Positions 12,142 to 64,000 of a DNA stretch of 64,000 bases are shown here, one piece after another. This DNA is from Mastigias papua (Eukaryota > Cnidaria > Scyphozoa > Rhizostomeae > Mastigiidae), in assembly GCA_964019165.1 (NCBI GenBank), contig OZ025275.1, positions 14,632,374-14,696,373 of the forward strand, read 5' to 3'. The notes beneath the pieces were generated by a model. That model saw nothing but the letters and a program-made list of their open reading frames with translations. It did no database searches and was not told the DNA's origin. Every line of letters begins with the position of its first letter. The stretch's first letter is position 1. The position numbers were made by a program, and so were the translations under genes.

Positions 12142-13344
12142 CTGAATTTATACATAATCAATATCAGTCATCATCATCATCAGCGTCAACATCATCATTA
12201 ACATCATCGTCATCGTTATCGTAAAAGAGTAAGTCGATGTATATTTCCATATATTTTGAAGGTATCTCAGGCATAGAGCTGAGTATTTCTGGAATGTATT
12301 TTTAACACTGTTTTACCGTGCCATATATCTAGATATGACATGATATTGTGCTACGCTTTCACTTGTAGATTTGGGATATTTTCTAACTTGAATCAGCCAC
12401 GCAGAATACACTCAACTCCCCCACCACTCCCCCCAAAATACTGTTAACTGAAGCCGTAGAAGCTCTAAAAGCGGTCACGCAAGGCAACTTTTCGCCAAGA
12501 TGAATTTATTTGCTACGGAATCTTAAAATTCCCTACACCTTAGTTGCTTTTTGTTTGGCACACAGTCGAATATCTCTTGCTTAGGTGACGTAGCAACCGA
12601 TTTTATGGCTTACAGGAGTTTAGATAACTTTGCCTTATCGAATAAACATCTCTTGAATTCTCGTAAATCCAATAAAGCTTGCTGCTGTTCTTCTCTTTAG
12701 GGTTCCTTTAACCGAGCATACTGTGCTGTTTTCAGTACAAAGGGCATTAAGATGGAGTCATGAATGCCTGCCCTCCCATGATCGTATTATACTGAGTAGC
12801 ATGATTGCTGTTACTCTAAAGTGATATGAAAATGTCTGTTATAAACAATCTGAATGCCTCCTTAACGGAACTTGAACGCGCTCTCAACGTGCAATTTCAT
12901 TTGTAAAATTTGAACTAAGAATAAATGAAAGTGGGATAGTTGGAGGTCCGTATTTGATTTTTGTGTTTTTGTGGCAGCCATATTAACTCGTTAAATCAAA
13001 TCTCTGCTTGTCTGGAAGATCTTCCTCTATCTCAAAACCAAGCATGCAACTATAGGGACCTTGAAAGTCTAAAAAAAAGACCACCGAACGAGAGACAAGA
13101 GGAGCAGATTACCGGACCTCGAATCTGAGATGAGGCCTGAGAGCTATGAAGTTTTTCTTTGGTGATTGCAATAATGACGTCATGATTGGTCCTAGTTTGT
13201 CATTTGCTCCAGGCTCCACTACATCTCTTGCGGCTAGACTTTATAGACTCTTGCTTTTTCCTCAAAAGATAAACATCTTTTTGTAAAATTGTGACGCTTT
13301 AAGTTGTGCTTTTGTTAAATGCATCTGTCTATAATTATCGCTAA

Positions 13345-13512
13345 ACTACAGTACAGAAAAGCAGCAACATGTTCTAGACACACTGAAAGCTTTTTTCGTC
13401 GACACTCATCAGAGTGCATTTCATACTTTAACAAGTGTCGGATGAAAAAGCTTTCAGTATGTCTAAAAATGTTGCCACTTTTTTGAGCTGTAGAGAAGCT
13501 CCATAGCAAACA
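13345..13512. mobile_element. Penelope-like element 3' end, eroded foldback (copy 1)
   Basis: Two inverted copies of the PLE 3' end meet at about 13418, just upstream (by element orientation) of the hammerhead motif. The right arm runs through GCCACTTTTTTGAGCTGTAG toward the full 3' end. The left arm starts around CTACAGTAC, so it lacks the last few dozen nucleotides. Divergence between the arms shows this is an old copy. Confidence 0.75.
13378..13418 (-). ncRNA. Hammerhead ribozyme, type I, PLE-associated (copy 1, left arm)
   Basis: On the minus strand the conserved core CTGATGA is followed by a short stem II (GTGTCGAC), then GAAA, then the stem III segment AAAGCTTTC with predicted cleavage before AGTGTG. 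Stem I pairing is imperfect here. A further arm on the plus strand at 13422-13461 keeps stem I (CATACT with AGTATG) but its core has become TTAACAA, so it is probably inactive. Confidence 0.7.
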
Positions 13513-14610
13513 CTGATAACAGCAATTGTTTGTAAATGTTGAAGTTTTTATCCTGTTAAATTCGTTATTAGTACCAACAGACTATTCATGTATCATTAAA
13601 CTCGAAAGTAAATGAAATCATAAAAATTCCTGTAATATTTTTCAGGCTTCTCACTAGATTCAAAAGATATTACTCCTAGTGACACCCTCTTTAAAAATTC
13701 TTAGTATGCACTTTTGTGAATTTGTGAACAATGAGAATTTAATGAAGCAGTTTGTAAAAGGTGAGCTTATATTGATAATGTCGTAGCACTAGCTTTGTTC
13801 TGTTACAGAATTCCTCAATAATAACTCTTTAAAAGGACTGTTTGCCATAACACAATCTAGGGACGCCTGTATATGAATAGGGCAGGGGGAGGGCAAGGTT
13901 TCCACTGAGAGCACATTGTGCAAGTTATCTACTAAAACACGTTAGCCGGGGCTACCTTTTAAATATTGAGTTTTATATTGATTGTATAGGTATGTACTTC
14001 CACAAGGGTAGGTTTTAGCCTACAGATTTTTTACATGAAAAATCTTGACTAAACATATGCAAATGGTTTCTATGTTAAAATGCATTTCTTGTCCCTCCCG
14101 GACCAGGGTAGGGAGGACAGCTACCCTTCCTGGTCTCCTTACCAGGTGTCCGTGAGCCAATCCACTGAAAAGTTTTGACTGTATCACACATTCACTCGCT
14201 CCTACTATCTAATAGTGGTGGACAGTCAGGAGTGTCGTCAGAAGCTAAGCAGTGACGTAATAAGACTTTCTGTCGCTATTTCTCTGATGGAACAATTTCT
14301 AGCACAAGTGTGTTAGCGATTCTTTGTGCAAGCGGGTTTGGGGATAATGCCTTTTTGTGGACTGATGTGATTAGTTCCATCAACTATAAGATCGGAACTT
14401 TGGCGGATAAGTTAATCTTCTTTGCGAAACTGACGTTTTTGTCGACATAGAGTTTCAAACACAAATAATGTTAGGCCCTACTTCTTTGGCTTTCGAAAGA
14501 CGTTTGTTTAACTGAATTCACAAACGCAGCGAACGTGAACTTCTAGGCCTATAAGACCCCATGGTAAAAGACACCGGCTTTAGCATTAAAAAGCGGGAAC
14601 ATTCTTTTAG

Positions 14611-14652
14611 CATACTGACAAGTATTTTTCGTCCAACACTCGTCAGAGTATG
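14611..14652 (-). ncRNA. Hammerhead ribozyme, type I (copy 2, left arm)
   Basis: Stem I CATACT pairs fully with AGTATG. The core CTGACGA and GAAA are intact, separated by GTGTTGGAC, which can form only a short stem II. Predicted cleavage is after GTC, before AGTATG. Confidence 0.82.
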
Positions 14653-14779
14653 AAACGCCGGATAGCGACCGAAAGGTGAACCGAAATATATAGCCAGATG
14701 CGGGTGCACTTGATATGATAAATGTACCCGCATCTGGCTATATATTTCGGTTCACCCTTCGGTCGCTATCCGACGTTTT

Positions 14780-14821
14780 ACACTCTGACGAGTGTCGGAC
14801 GAAATTGCTTTTCAGTATTCT
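14780..14821 (+). ncRNA. Hammerhead ribozyme, type I (copy 2, right arm)
   Basis: The core CTGACGA, then GTGTCGGAC, then GAAA is intact. Stem I (CACT with AGTATT) is weakened by substitutions, so activity is doubtful. Confidence 0.7.
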
Positions 14822-14898
14822 AGAAGAATGTTCCCGCTTTTTCTTGCTGTAGTGAAGTTCTGTAGTATCAACAGACTTTTCACACCGGGTTTGTATTA

Positions 14899-16132
14899 CA
14901 GGCGTCTATAGCAGCTGTTTCGCAGTGGAACTTCCAAGGACATTTGAGTGGGGGGGGGGGGGGGGAGGGAGGTGTAGCAATAGAAATTTACCAACAGGTT
15001 TGAATATGCAACCTATCTACAAGCTACGACAGTTATGCATACTTTTACCGACGAGCCAAAGGATTACCGGCTGTTCTGTGAAAAGTGGTCTCACGTCCCC
15101 ACAACCACTTATTTGTTGTTTCGTTTCATTTGGGATAATGCATAACGGCTTGCTTTTTGTCAGTGGATTTCTGTCATTTTTCTTTGTCATAGGTAGTTGG
15201 TGTCTGCGCTTGTTTTCGGTTATATATTTAGTGTGTTCCATTGTGTGTCTCGTTTGTAAGTAGCTTGTCTTTGCTTTTATAGCATTTCAAATTCTATGCG
15301 GTTTTATGGCGGATAACCCCTTCAAATTTTAGGGCTGTCCCCTTAGCGGCCCCCACAGAAGATGTCTGCCTATATGAGAGAAATCCTTCAACTGGAGTGG
15401 CTTGACTTTCATTGAATCTAACTTTGAGGGTTTGCCCTCAGGAGAACTGGTATGATCCGCAGTCCTTTGATTAAACAAGACCTTTACAAAAGCATATTGA
15501 TATATTTCTTACAAATGGGATACTTTGTATCAATCAACAGTTGCAGGGCTTTTTTGCAATCTTAGTTATTCTGGAAACTTCTGCAGTAGGTCTGACGCTT
15601 GCCCAGTATTGGCCGGTAAAACAAATAATTCCCCCAGACGTTTGAGGCCAATAGCGTTGCTCCAGCACCATAGACAAAACAGCCTGATTTCATCACTGTC
15701 AACGTAGAAGAAGTGTTGCCCACTTTCTACCGATGGGTCTACAGGGCATGGCGCAAAATTGGCCCGCTGCTGCGAAACTTTCTGAGAAAGTTCCAACTAG
15801 CTGTAATTCCTTACAAAAGCTATCATAAATTGTCATGTCATACAGTGGTGTAGAGCAAAAATGTTGTGCAAGGGATCTCCCTTATGTGATGCCTCCTCTT
15901 GCCCACCAGAGGTATGCTTTTTCTCCATCTGACGAAATATGTCGCAATGTAAGTATCTCGTAAAAAAACGACACGTTTACTTGATGTAGAGTACCTGACG
16001 AATTTGACATAAATTTTGTTCGGAGCCTCGCATTGACTTTCATGCACGTACTGGCCTAACTGGCCACATAGCTAGAGCTGTGTATAGTCAGGTTATTTTA
16101 GCTCGTCTTTCCAATTCGGAACAGGCAGCAAA
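14899..16132. other. Intergenic upstream of STUB1
   Basis: It contains a pure G tract at about 14951-14966 and otherwise no recognisable element. The STUB1 promoter must lie near its right end, but I see no TATA box or other defined motif there. Confidence 0.45.
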
Positions 16133-27236
<11,104 letters not shown>

Positions 27237-28199
27237 TTCTTTCGCATTTTAATCACTACCTATATCAAGAAAAGTTGATGTCCAAGCATATCTATGAGTT
27301 CCGTGAGCCGCCATTTCGATGTTATCTCTTATCCGACATGCCAAGAGTTGTATTCAATACCGTATACCAGTTTAATTAATTACGATATTATGATATCTGG
27401 GACACGTTGTAAAAGCGATTACCATGAAGACTCCCAGGTTTGCTCCTCTCCTGGCATATTTTCAATCTTTTCTGCTCAAGTTTATGATGAGTATTTGTAA
27501 CCGGTTGTTTTTTGACAGATTGAATTAGAATAGGCATGCAGGCAAGGAAGTATTTACACTAGGATGTACTCTTGAATCCCGAATAAACTCACCCCTCCTC
27601 GCTTATTAATTGTCTAAAAATACCAGACCCCCGTTTATATGAAGTTTCCGACCCCTTTACTCTTCCAACGCTCCGTCTAATTGGGATATAGGTGTAGATG
27701 CAATAAGTAGTTGGCTATTTTTTATGTGAGCAAGGACGCCTGCTGCTGGGGCAAGGGGTAATCGCTCCCCTGACGTCAATCCACGGAGCAAAAGGGGGCG
27801 AGATGTACCCTTTTGAACAATACTAGCAAAACTGTGCAATTTTTTCCAAATTTACTTCAATGTTTCAAGTAAGAGCTAACAGCTTACACGTACTGGTTTG
27901 GAATTAGAGTTCAGTGAACATTTATATGAGCTGTAGTTGTGTCACGGTTGTTCATACTATAATGCGTTCTAAAACCACAAAGATCATATTGCATATGACA
28001 TGAGACTAAAAAGTCACATCTTTGGTGTCCTGTATGCATAGTTCGCCCTCTTGCCCTTTTCCCGCACAGACGTCCCTGTAAACGAGTGCCTGTTGTAATC
28101 GCCATTCAACGGATTGTTTGCATGATGTTAGAAGTCTTGCACAAAAACACTGCAGCAAGCCATGTGCCGTAGAAACAAGCAGAAACCTTCCCCCAAGAT

Positions 28200-28545
28200 G
28201 CATAGCCGCCAAATGTTTAAGAGTCTGATCAGATCTATTTTCTCCTAGCCTAATTGACCAATCAAAATACAGGATTCTCACTACACAAGCGTATCACGTT
28301 ACATTTAGGCCCATTTTTCTCTTAACCTAATTGACCAATCATAATATAGGATTCTCACTACACATGCGTATCACGTTACATTTAGGCCCATTTTTCTCCT
28401 AACCTAATTGACCAATCATAATACAGGACTCTCACTACACATGCGTGCCACATTACATTTAGGCCCATTTTGCATGCTGATTGGTTAATTAGGTTGAGAG
28501 AAAGCAGACTTGATCAGAGGTTTCAAACATTTGGCGGCTCTGCTC
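28200..28545. mobile_element. MITE with internal 77-bp triplication
   Basis: The left end CATAGCCGCCAAATGTTTAA and the right end, reverse-complemented, AGCCGCCAAATGTTTGAAAC form the terminal inverted repeats, each followed by a TGATCAG word and CCTAATTGACCAATCA. Between them a 77-bp unit (starts at 28241, 28318 and 28395) is repeated three times. The units carry inverted CCAAT boxes (ATTGACCAAT). No coding sequence. Confidence 0.8.
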
Positions 28546-28629
28546 CCTCAGGAACGCCTGCTGATAATTCTCTCTCCAAATATTTAGCTCATATTTAAGA
28601 GTCATACTCAGATGAGATTATATTAATAA

Positions 28630-28806
28630 AGCATAGCCGCCAAATGTTTGAGACCTCTAATCAGGTCTGTTTTCTCCCAACCTAACTGATCAATCAGCAT
28701 TCAAAATCGGCCTAAATGTAGCTGTGGAACGCATGTCTGGTGAGAATCCAGCATGATGATTGGTCAATTAGGTTGGGAGAGAATAGATCTGATCAGACTC
28801 TTCAAT
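28630..28806. mobile_element. Second copy of the CCAAT-arm MITE, no triplication
   Basis: GCATAGCCGCCAAATGTTTG at the left, and GATTGGTCAATTAGGTTGGG to CTGATCAGACTCTTCAA at the right, match 28200-28545, but the outer 13 or so bases of the right end are missing and the 77-bp unit occurs once. Confidence 0.75.
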
Positions 28807-29362
28807 GCTTATTCATATAGTTTTGTTTTGGTAAGTTCTCTATTATTTCGATGTTGCATTGTTGTAATGTGGATTGTTGGTACAGAGAGCTATTTTGGCA
28901 TATTTCGTGATAACTCTTGTATGTTTTGAGGCAAAAGAGTTTACTATACCTATGGGGTGGAACAGGGGTCTGTATCCCCTATTTCCCTTAAACATTCCGT
29001 GACTTCTCTCACTTCCCATCGAAATTCGGGGATTCTTCCCATCAATCTTGACATATTTGGTGACTTCTTCCTCTTGTTATAAAATCTTGATTATTCTTCC
29101 TTTTCCGTTACTTCCGCCACCCCCTTCATCCTTATGTTAATATGCCTTTGATTAATTAGTTTATTAGTTATTCTATATTTTTCACGAAAAACGAAATATT
29201 GTTATTATAAACCCAGGTTGTTTTTCACAGAGGTTAGTCTCTGAGTATGTGACACTACGCTATTTTTTACAAGTGTCCGATTCTGATCGATAAGGTCCCT
29301 CTGCGAGGGGGCTTTGCCCGTTGTAAAACTGATAATAATTGGAAGACTGATTGATATTGTAG

Positions 29363-29640
29363 ATCAGCCCTTTTCAAATGGAGGCCCCTGGGCCACATCT
29401 GGCCTGGACACGATCTTCTTATGGCCTAGAAGAGTGTTATCCCTTTGCCACACGTAACTGAATAGCTCTGTGGTAGATCTTTCTTGCAGTTGCCCTTCTC
29501 CATTTTCGTCCATTCTTCTGTCCCACTGTTTCTAAATAATTGTGTTTATCTCCTACGATCCCTCTGAATTGTCCAAGTGATTTGAACAAGACAATAATGG
29601 TAACAAAAGTGCTGGCCACAAAGTGGAGGCCACAAAGATC
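29363..29640. mobile_element. hAT-like remnant
   Basis: CAGCCCTTTTCAAATGGAGG followed by CCCCTGGGCCACATCTGGCC recalls the ends of non-autonomous hAT elements in many animals. The far end is not clearly identified, so the right border is approximate. Confidence 0.35.
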
Positions 29641-30060
29641 ATCTCGCTTATGTTAATCCTTTTTGTATGGCTAATGATAGATAACATGTATCAAAGACAT
29701 GAACGATTCCGCGCCAAGGGTTTAGCTAAGAGACCAGCCAAATGACGTTTCCTTCGACGAACATTTTTGTTCTTTCATGTATGCTGAAGCTTTGACCTTT
29801 GCCCGTTGACCTAGTGCCTAAAAACAGCTGACTTGACCACTAGTAATGGTCTTAAAATTTCAAGAACTGATCTTCAAGATGACACCTAGTGGTGTACGAA
29901 TTAGTGGGTTCTGTAGGTGCGAAATTCTTTTCAAAAAGAAGAAGAACATAAAGGTCTGTTGCTGTAGAAAAATGCTTCCTCTGGGAAATTGCTATAGCCT
30001 TCCCAAATTTTTCCTTTGAACCCCACTTATAAAAAAGTAATGCCCTCAACGGTGAATTAC

Positions 30061-30180
30061 TTGATTGATTGATTGATTGATTTCAAATATTTAAGGAGGG
30101 TTGCCCTTCAGCGTTGCTGATTTTCAAGGGGCCCTCCACTTAAAAACTTACAAGAATAGATTGATATTAATATATAGGAA
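30061..30180 (-). mobile_element. LINE 3' end with (TCAA)n tail
   Basis: On the minus strand, GGAGGGCCCCTTGAAAATC and GAAGGGCAACCCTCC form a hairpin, followed by a tandem TCAA tail (30061-30083 on the plus strand as TTGA repeats). Hairpin plus microsatellite tail is typical of CR1/L2-type non-LTR elements. The structure is the same as at 32121-32470. Confidence 0.65.
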
Positions 30181-31041
30181 TAAAATATTGCTTACATTAC
30201 TTACATAATTAGATTAAAAGACTAGAATATAATATGTAGATGGTGAATTTGTAGATTTCCCTGATTTTTGGCCTTGCCTTGTTCTGGGTCTTCCCTTATT
30301 TTTGGCCTTCCCTTGTTTTGGACTTTCCCATATTTTGGACCTTGAACTGGATATTGTTTCTACTGATAATCTTCATCATATCCACAGAGATGGCGCTTTC
30401 GTTTTAAGTCATCTACTGCGATGCAAGTTGTCTACCATTAGCCTTCCCGAATGTTCTTCCTTTCATATCGCCAGCTGAGGACAAGGGCTTTCTGATACGT
30501 GATTCTTGTACGTAACATGGACTTATACCTGGATATGATACCCAGGAAGTATGCAGAAATCTGCCCTTTGACCATTTAGTACATATCCACCAAGTGTGCA
30601 GAAATTTGCGCGTGGAATCAATAGAAAGTAATTAGTGTCAGTCACTAAGAGCAGTTGTGACCCTTTTCAAGCAAAAACACTGGATTATATGGCACAAAAA
30701 TTATTTTTAGTCTAGATGTGTTCTTTAGAATTGTTTGTGTTGTCAGTAACCAGATGTTATTTTGATTAACACTTGTAGAAAATGGCACACTTTGTTGTAC
30801 GGATATTATTTTTTTAATTTGTTACTACTCTCTTTCCTGTTCTATGATTTATCCTATCATACTTCTGATGTGAAATGTGTCTGGCTACTGGGGGGGGGGG
30901 GGGGGGGTATAGCAGAAATAAGTGGCTTTTCGAGGAGAAAGAAAGGCTCTCAAGCCTCGTTCACATGTTTTGCGCCATGTTGTATTTCTGTTTTTGGCAG
31001 TACTATTCGGTTGTGCTTTTTTGTGAAGGAAATAAGTAAAC

Positions 31042-50435
<19,394 letters not shown>

Positions 50436-51025
50436 TGCCATTAAAAATGTAGATAAATAAATTGACAAGCACAAAATTAAAATTTGAGGAGGTCTAGAAC
50501 ATTTTTAGTGTTGTTCCACCATACTTTTGTTTTCTACCATCAGATAGCTGTAAAAAGATAGGAAATTTTTCATAACTTTTTAAACATACTTCTTAATCAG
50601 GAATATCTGACTCTCAACTTTGTTGTTTAGCATACCATATGATGCAATAGTTCATTGTTGAGTTGGTAATTTCTAAAATTCTTTGTCAGTTATATGTTCT
50701 TCAACTTATGGGAAACTAGACAGAAATATTAAAGTACAATTCAACTCTGTATCTTGAAGAAATAATTTTTATCTCATATATTTATTACTAGAGACAATAG
50801 TAAACAAACTACATTAATAAAGGATGTTTAGAGAAATTTAGAATAAATTGCATAGAGCATACTTTGAGCATTTTATTGATAACACAGGGATTATCAAATC
50901 CAGTTAAACTATAAATTGGATAAAATAGTCTTTGAATTCATTTTCATCCTGACAAGCACACTCATGGAAGTTCTGTCAGTTAAATGTTTTTCAGAGCAGT
51001 TAAAATTGTTTATCACTCTATATCA
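50436..51025. other. Convergent intergenic region between DRG2 and the TH2-like gene
   Basis: About 590 bp between two stop codons facing each other, so it must hold both 3' ends. AT-rich; no further gene or repeat is seen. Confidence 0.6.
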
Positions 51026-52648
51026 TCACACTGAGAATTTTGTGAGGAGTTGTTTTATTTGGTACCAATCTTCTGTACTATATAGGGTTTTTGTTCTATT
51101 ATCTTCACATCCAATAGATATTTCTGTCTGCTGAAGTAAGCTTAAAAGTGGCAATACTCTGATGCCACACATACCAGCCACAGAAAGCAGTGTCTTACTG
51201 TTGCCAATTATAATGCCAAGGTCAGCCTCTAACATGCTGAGTAGATCTGTGATGGAATCTCCTACAAAAACAGTAACCCCTCCATGACCACTCTCTGAAT
51301 TAATTAACTGCTTGACCAGCTTCAGTTTATCAAATGAGGATATATATTCTCTGCCTACTAAGCCACTTGATAATCCACTATCACCCAGCAGTTTATTTGC
51401 ATAGATGTGTGCAGTTGGGATCATCTCATCAAATGCATAGCTTATCATCTCAGCTGACCAGTTAACTGACACTATCCGTACATATGGCAAAATAGACTGC
51501 AAAACCTCGGAACAACTGGGATAAAACTTCACCATCTTTGCTACCAGCTGTAGGCCTATCTCATCAACTCCTGCTATTAGCTTACTTTCATCAACATCTC
51601 TAGTAGCTATTCTGTTGAAAGTTGCAATTTCCACCAGAAAGGAGTGCAGCTTTGTTTCATCAAATTCAGAGGACACACTGTCATCAAATTTTGACAATGA
51701 TGTTGCAATCTGCTCGCGATACTCTCTCAAGTACTTTCCAGTAACATGGCTCCATTGCTCATCAAGTTTCTGTCTATCAGCTGCTGATGACTTTTGGTAC
51801 TTCTGAGTGGCACGATAATAAAGCTCTGAAGTGTCCCTCATATTGCAGGTCTGATCAAAGTCAGCCATAAACAATCCAAGTTGTACCTTTTGCTGTGAAA
51901 AATCAGACATGTATGCTTTTGTCTTGCAGCTGTTCACACCACTAACATTGTGCAATCCTAGATAAACCAAGACATTGTGTTAGTATTCCAACATTCAAAA
52001 ACGTACTTCACAGAACAATTCCCTTACCTTCACAATAAAGGATACTGTCAGGTTGAAGGAGGAGGCAAGACAAATACCTCTTTGGACCCTGTAAATTGAC
52101 TAGACTGTAGAGTTTGGCAAGTGCACACTCCAGATTTTTTGCAAATGGTGCTGCACACCTAGAAATAGGCATTGCAAGATGTGGAAAGGCATGAAAGAGT
52201 GTGGTCTAAGAGCTTATTTGATTCCATAGGAAAATTTTTTCCAACTATCACAATGATAGTAATAAAGGACTTGCTTTACAGTCTTACTCCTCAAAATACA
52301 ATGCAACCAAAATTACTATGTAGGCTAAAGACTCAATTGCACACTTAAATTGCACACTTGAGACTAAGTGGACTCTTGCACACCTGACATTTTGCTTCTG
52401 CACACTCGAGACCTCGTCGAACAGGCCAAACTCTGAAGTTGGGTAAATTGACGACAGGTATGGTAGTGATATCTATCAGACTCCAAGTCTCCATTTTTTC
52501 ACATGTGACTGCAGTTAAAATATTAAATACAAAAAACGGATTTAGCAATAAGAGAATGTCTATCTCACCAAAAAATGCCTGAGAAATGTCTCAGAAGGTT
52601 TCTGTGTCAATAACATACCTCTTAGGCTCTTCACTGCAGTGAGGATTA
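51026..52648 (-). CDS. HAD-superfamily phosphatase resembling the C-terminal domain of plant TH2 (thiamin monophosphate phosphatase)
   Basis: The main exon 51957-51026 (stop) joins in phase to exon 52158-52028, and probably to a 30-nt exon 52648-52619 (NPHCSEEPK, donor GTATGT). The true start codon is not identified. The HAD motifs are clear: motif I FMADFDQTCNMRDTS with the nucleophile DxD, a motif II Ser in VSVNWS, a Lys in SSFDKLKLVKQ, and motif IV VFVGDSITDLLSMLEADLG. The run from DxDxT through GDSxxDLLxxLEADxGI, and the ending LYSTEDWYQIKQLL, fits the phosphatase half of the plant bifunctional enzyme TH2, which dephosphorylates thiamin monophosphate. I see no TENA/thiaminase half. Substrate is inferred from resemblance only. 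It is convergent with DRG2 and shares an upstream region of about 330 bp with tepsin. Confidence 0.82.
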
Positions 52649-52980
52649 CTGAGAAACCAGCAAAGGAGCAAAACAGAGTTCTTTTGACTCTAGAAACTGA
52701 CCGGTATATTCTCATTTGCTCTACTCAGCTTCCAAGTCAAGATATAAAAGAATGGTAAGGAATCTCTTACCCCAACAGAAAAGGTAAGGAATTTTTTCTG
52801 TTTATCAAGTTAAGATCTCTTTATGCAGCCTCCATTCCATGTACTTTTATGAAGTGAGGCTAGTAACAGGAACCTACCCGGCAATGGCGGAAAGTGGAAG
52901 TGATACTGGAAGTAAATTGCCTTTGTTCACAGTCTTTCTGTGGTAGTAATAATGGTTCAGTGAAAGAATCGTTGGTAGTT
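52649..52980. promoter_or_regulatory. Probable bidirectional promoter region between the TH2-like gene and tepsin
   Basis: The first recognised exons of the two divergent genes lie about 330 bp apart. No specific box can be identified. Inferred from gene positions alone; the TH2-like first exon could lie inside it. Confidence 0.35.
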
Positions 52981-63685
<10,705 letters not shown>

Positions 63686-64000
63686 GTTTCAGTATATTTT
63701 CCTTCTTTGACCCCTGAAGTTTGACCGTTTATATATTTTATGTTACATTTCCTTATAGCATCTTTGACCCCTGAAGTTTGACCATGTACATATTTTTATG
63801 TTACATTTCCTTATAACAAGAGTTTCATCTCAGAAATTGGTACGTTCTAATTCCTTTGGTTCTATCGATTCAGCTGCTTTGCGTCTGTCTTTGTATTACT
63901 GCTAATCAACTGTAATCAATTGATTTATTGATTGTTTTGATTGCATTGACTCGTATGATTGTGATTGAACAGTCAATCATTCAGTGTCCTAGTCATATGC

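Larger units (their letters stand above)
10087..13330. other. Gene-poor stretch upstream of HYDIN
   Basis: Besides the MITE (10545-10945), this holds a Tc1/mariner-type end fragment at about 11686-11716 (CTGCCAAAAGTCTTGGAACA), a run of ATC triplets at about 12166-12225, and a repeat at 13120-13240 related to 245-355. No coding gene can be supported apart from the single possible HYDIN exon. Confidence 0.5.
14589..14883. mobile_element. Penelope-like element 3' end, foldback (copy 2)
   Basis: Inverted arms meet around 14711-14721, inside the block next to GATGCGGGT. Both arms carry the TATATAGCCAGATGCGGGT segment, the block GGATAGCGACCGAAAGGTGA and a hammerhead. The right arm reaches the complete 3' end (ACAGACTTTTCA). 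The left arm stops at the AAAGCGGG segment, about 40 nt short. Flanks ACCGGCTTTAGCATTA (14573-14588) and ACCGGGTTTGTATTA (14884-14898) look like a decayed target duplication. Confidence 0.82.
27237..31041. other. STUB1-DRG2 intergenic region
   Basis: 3.8 kb without a supported gene. It holds two MITE copies with CCAAT-containing arms (28.2-28.8 kb), a hAT-like remnant (29.4-29.6 kb), a LINE 3' end (30.06-30.18 kb) and a G tract at about 30891-30907, about 135 bp upstream of the DRG2 start codon. Confidence 0.6.

Noticed and set aside
52345..52548. Minus-strand 67-codon frame as first exon of the TH2-like gene
   Set aside because: It has no donor joining in phase to 52158 that I could find; the 30-nt candidate at 52648-52619 fits phase and splice signals better.

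Overview
The window is nuclear DNA from an animal. It is AT-rich, the genes have many short exons split by long repeat-filled introns with ordinary splice signals, and the protein set is metazoan (HYDIN, STUB1/CHIP, DRG2, tepsin, a class A GPCR). A mitochondrial alternative NADH dehydrogenase (NDH-2), a TH2-like phosphatase and Penelope-like retroelements carrying hammerhead ribozymes point to a non-bilaterian or other marine invertebrate. A cnidarian is my best guess, but nothing here proves it. There is one 200-N assembly gap.

Layout: NDH-2 (2964-4794, minus); the last eight exons of HYDIN (6267-10086, minus); a 6-kb stretch with only transposable-element debris plus one possible extra HYDIN exon; STUB1 (16133-27236, plus, 9 exons, complete); an intergenic TE zone (27.2-31.0 kb); DRG2 (31042-50435, plus, 15 exons, complete, 364 aa) with a single-exon GPCR nested in its fifth intron (38909-39874); a TH2-like HAD phosphatase (51026 to about 52.6 kb, minus), convergent with DRG2 and divergent from tepsin; and the first ten exons of the AP-4 accessory protein tepsin (from 52981, plus, running off the right edge). 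These genes form no operon or pathway: they cover mitochondrial respiration, cilia, protein quality control, translation-linked GTPase function, signalling, a small-molecule phosphatase and vesicle coats.

The most unusual content is a family of short Penelope-like element (PLE) copies. Five larger copies and two small scraps carry, or derive from, the same 3' end, which holds a type I hammerhead ribozyme in most copies. Four of the five larger copies are foldbacks: two 5'-truncated copies joined head to head, with 3' ends facing out, each joined at a different truncation point. In each foldback one arm keeps the full 3' end while the other lacks roughly its last 25-40 nt. In one (19811-19925) the join falls at the predicted ribozyme cleavage site. 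In another (58662-59964) the two arms form a 1,276-bp palindrome with GIY-YIG endonuclease fragments running outward on both strands, flanked by a 12-bp target duplication and inserted inside an older DNA transposon in a tepsin intron.

Other repeats include three MITE families (hAT-like, Tc1/mariner-like and an AAGGAAC-rich family with four copies), LINE 3' ends, a tRNA-derived SINE, a 27-bp minisatellite open on both strands, and very long TA, CA and CT tracts.
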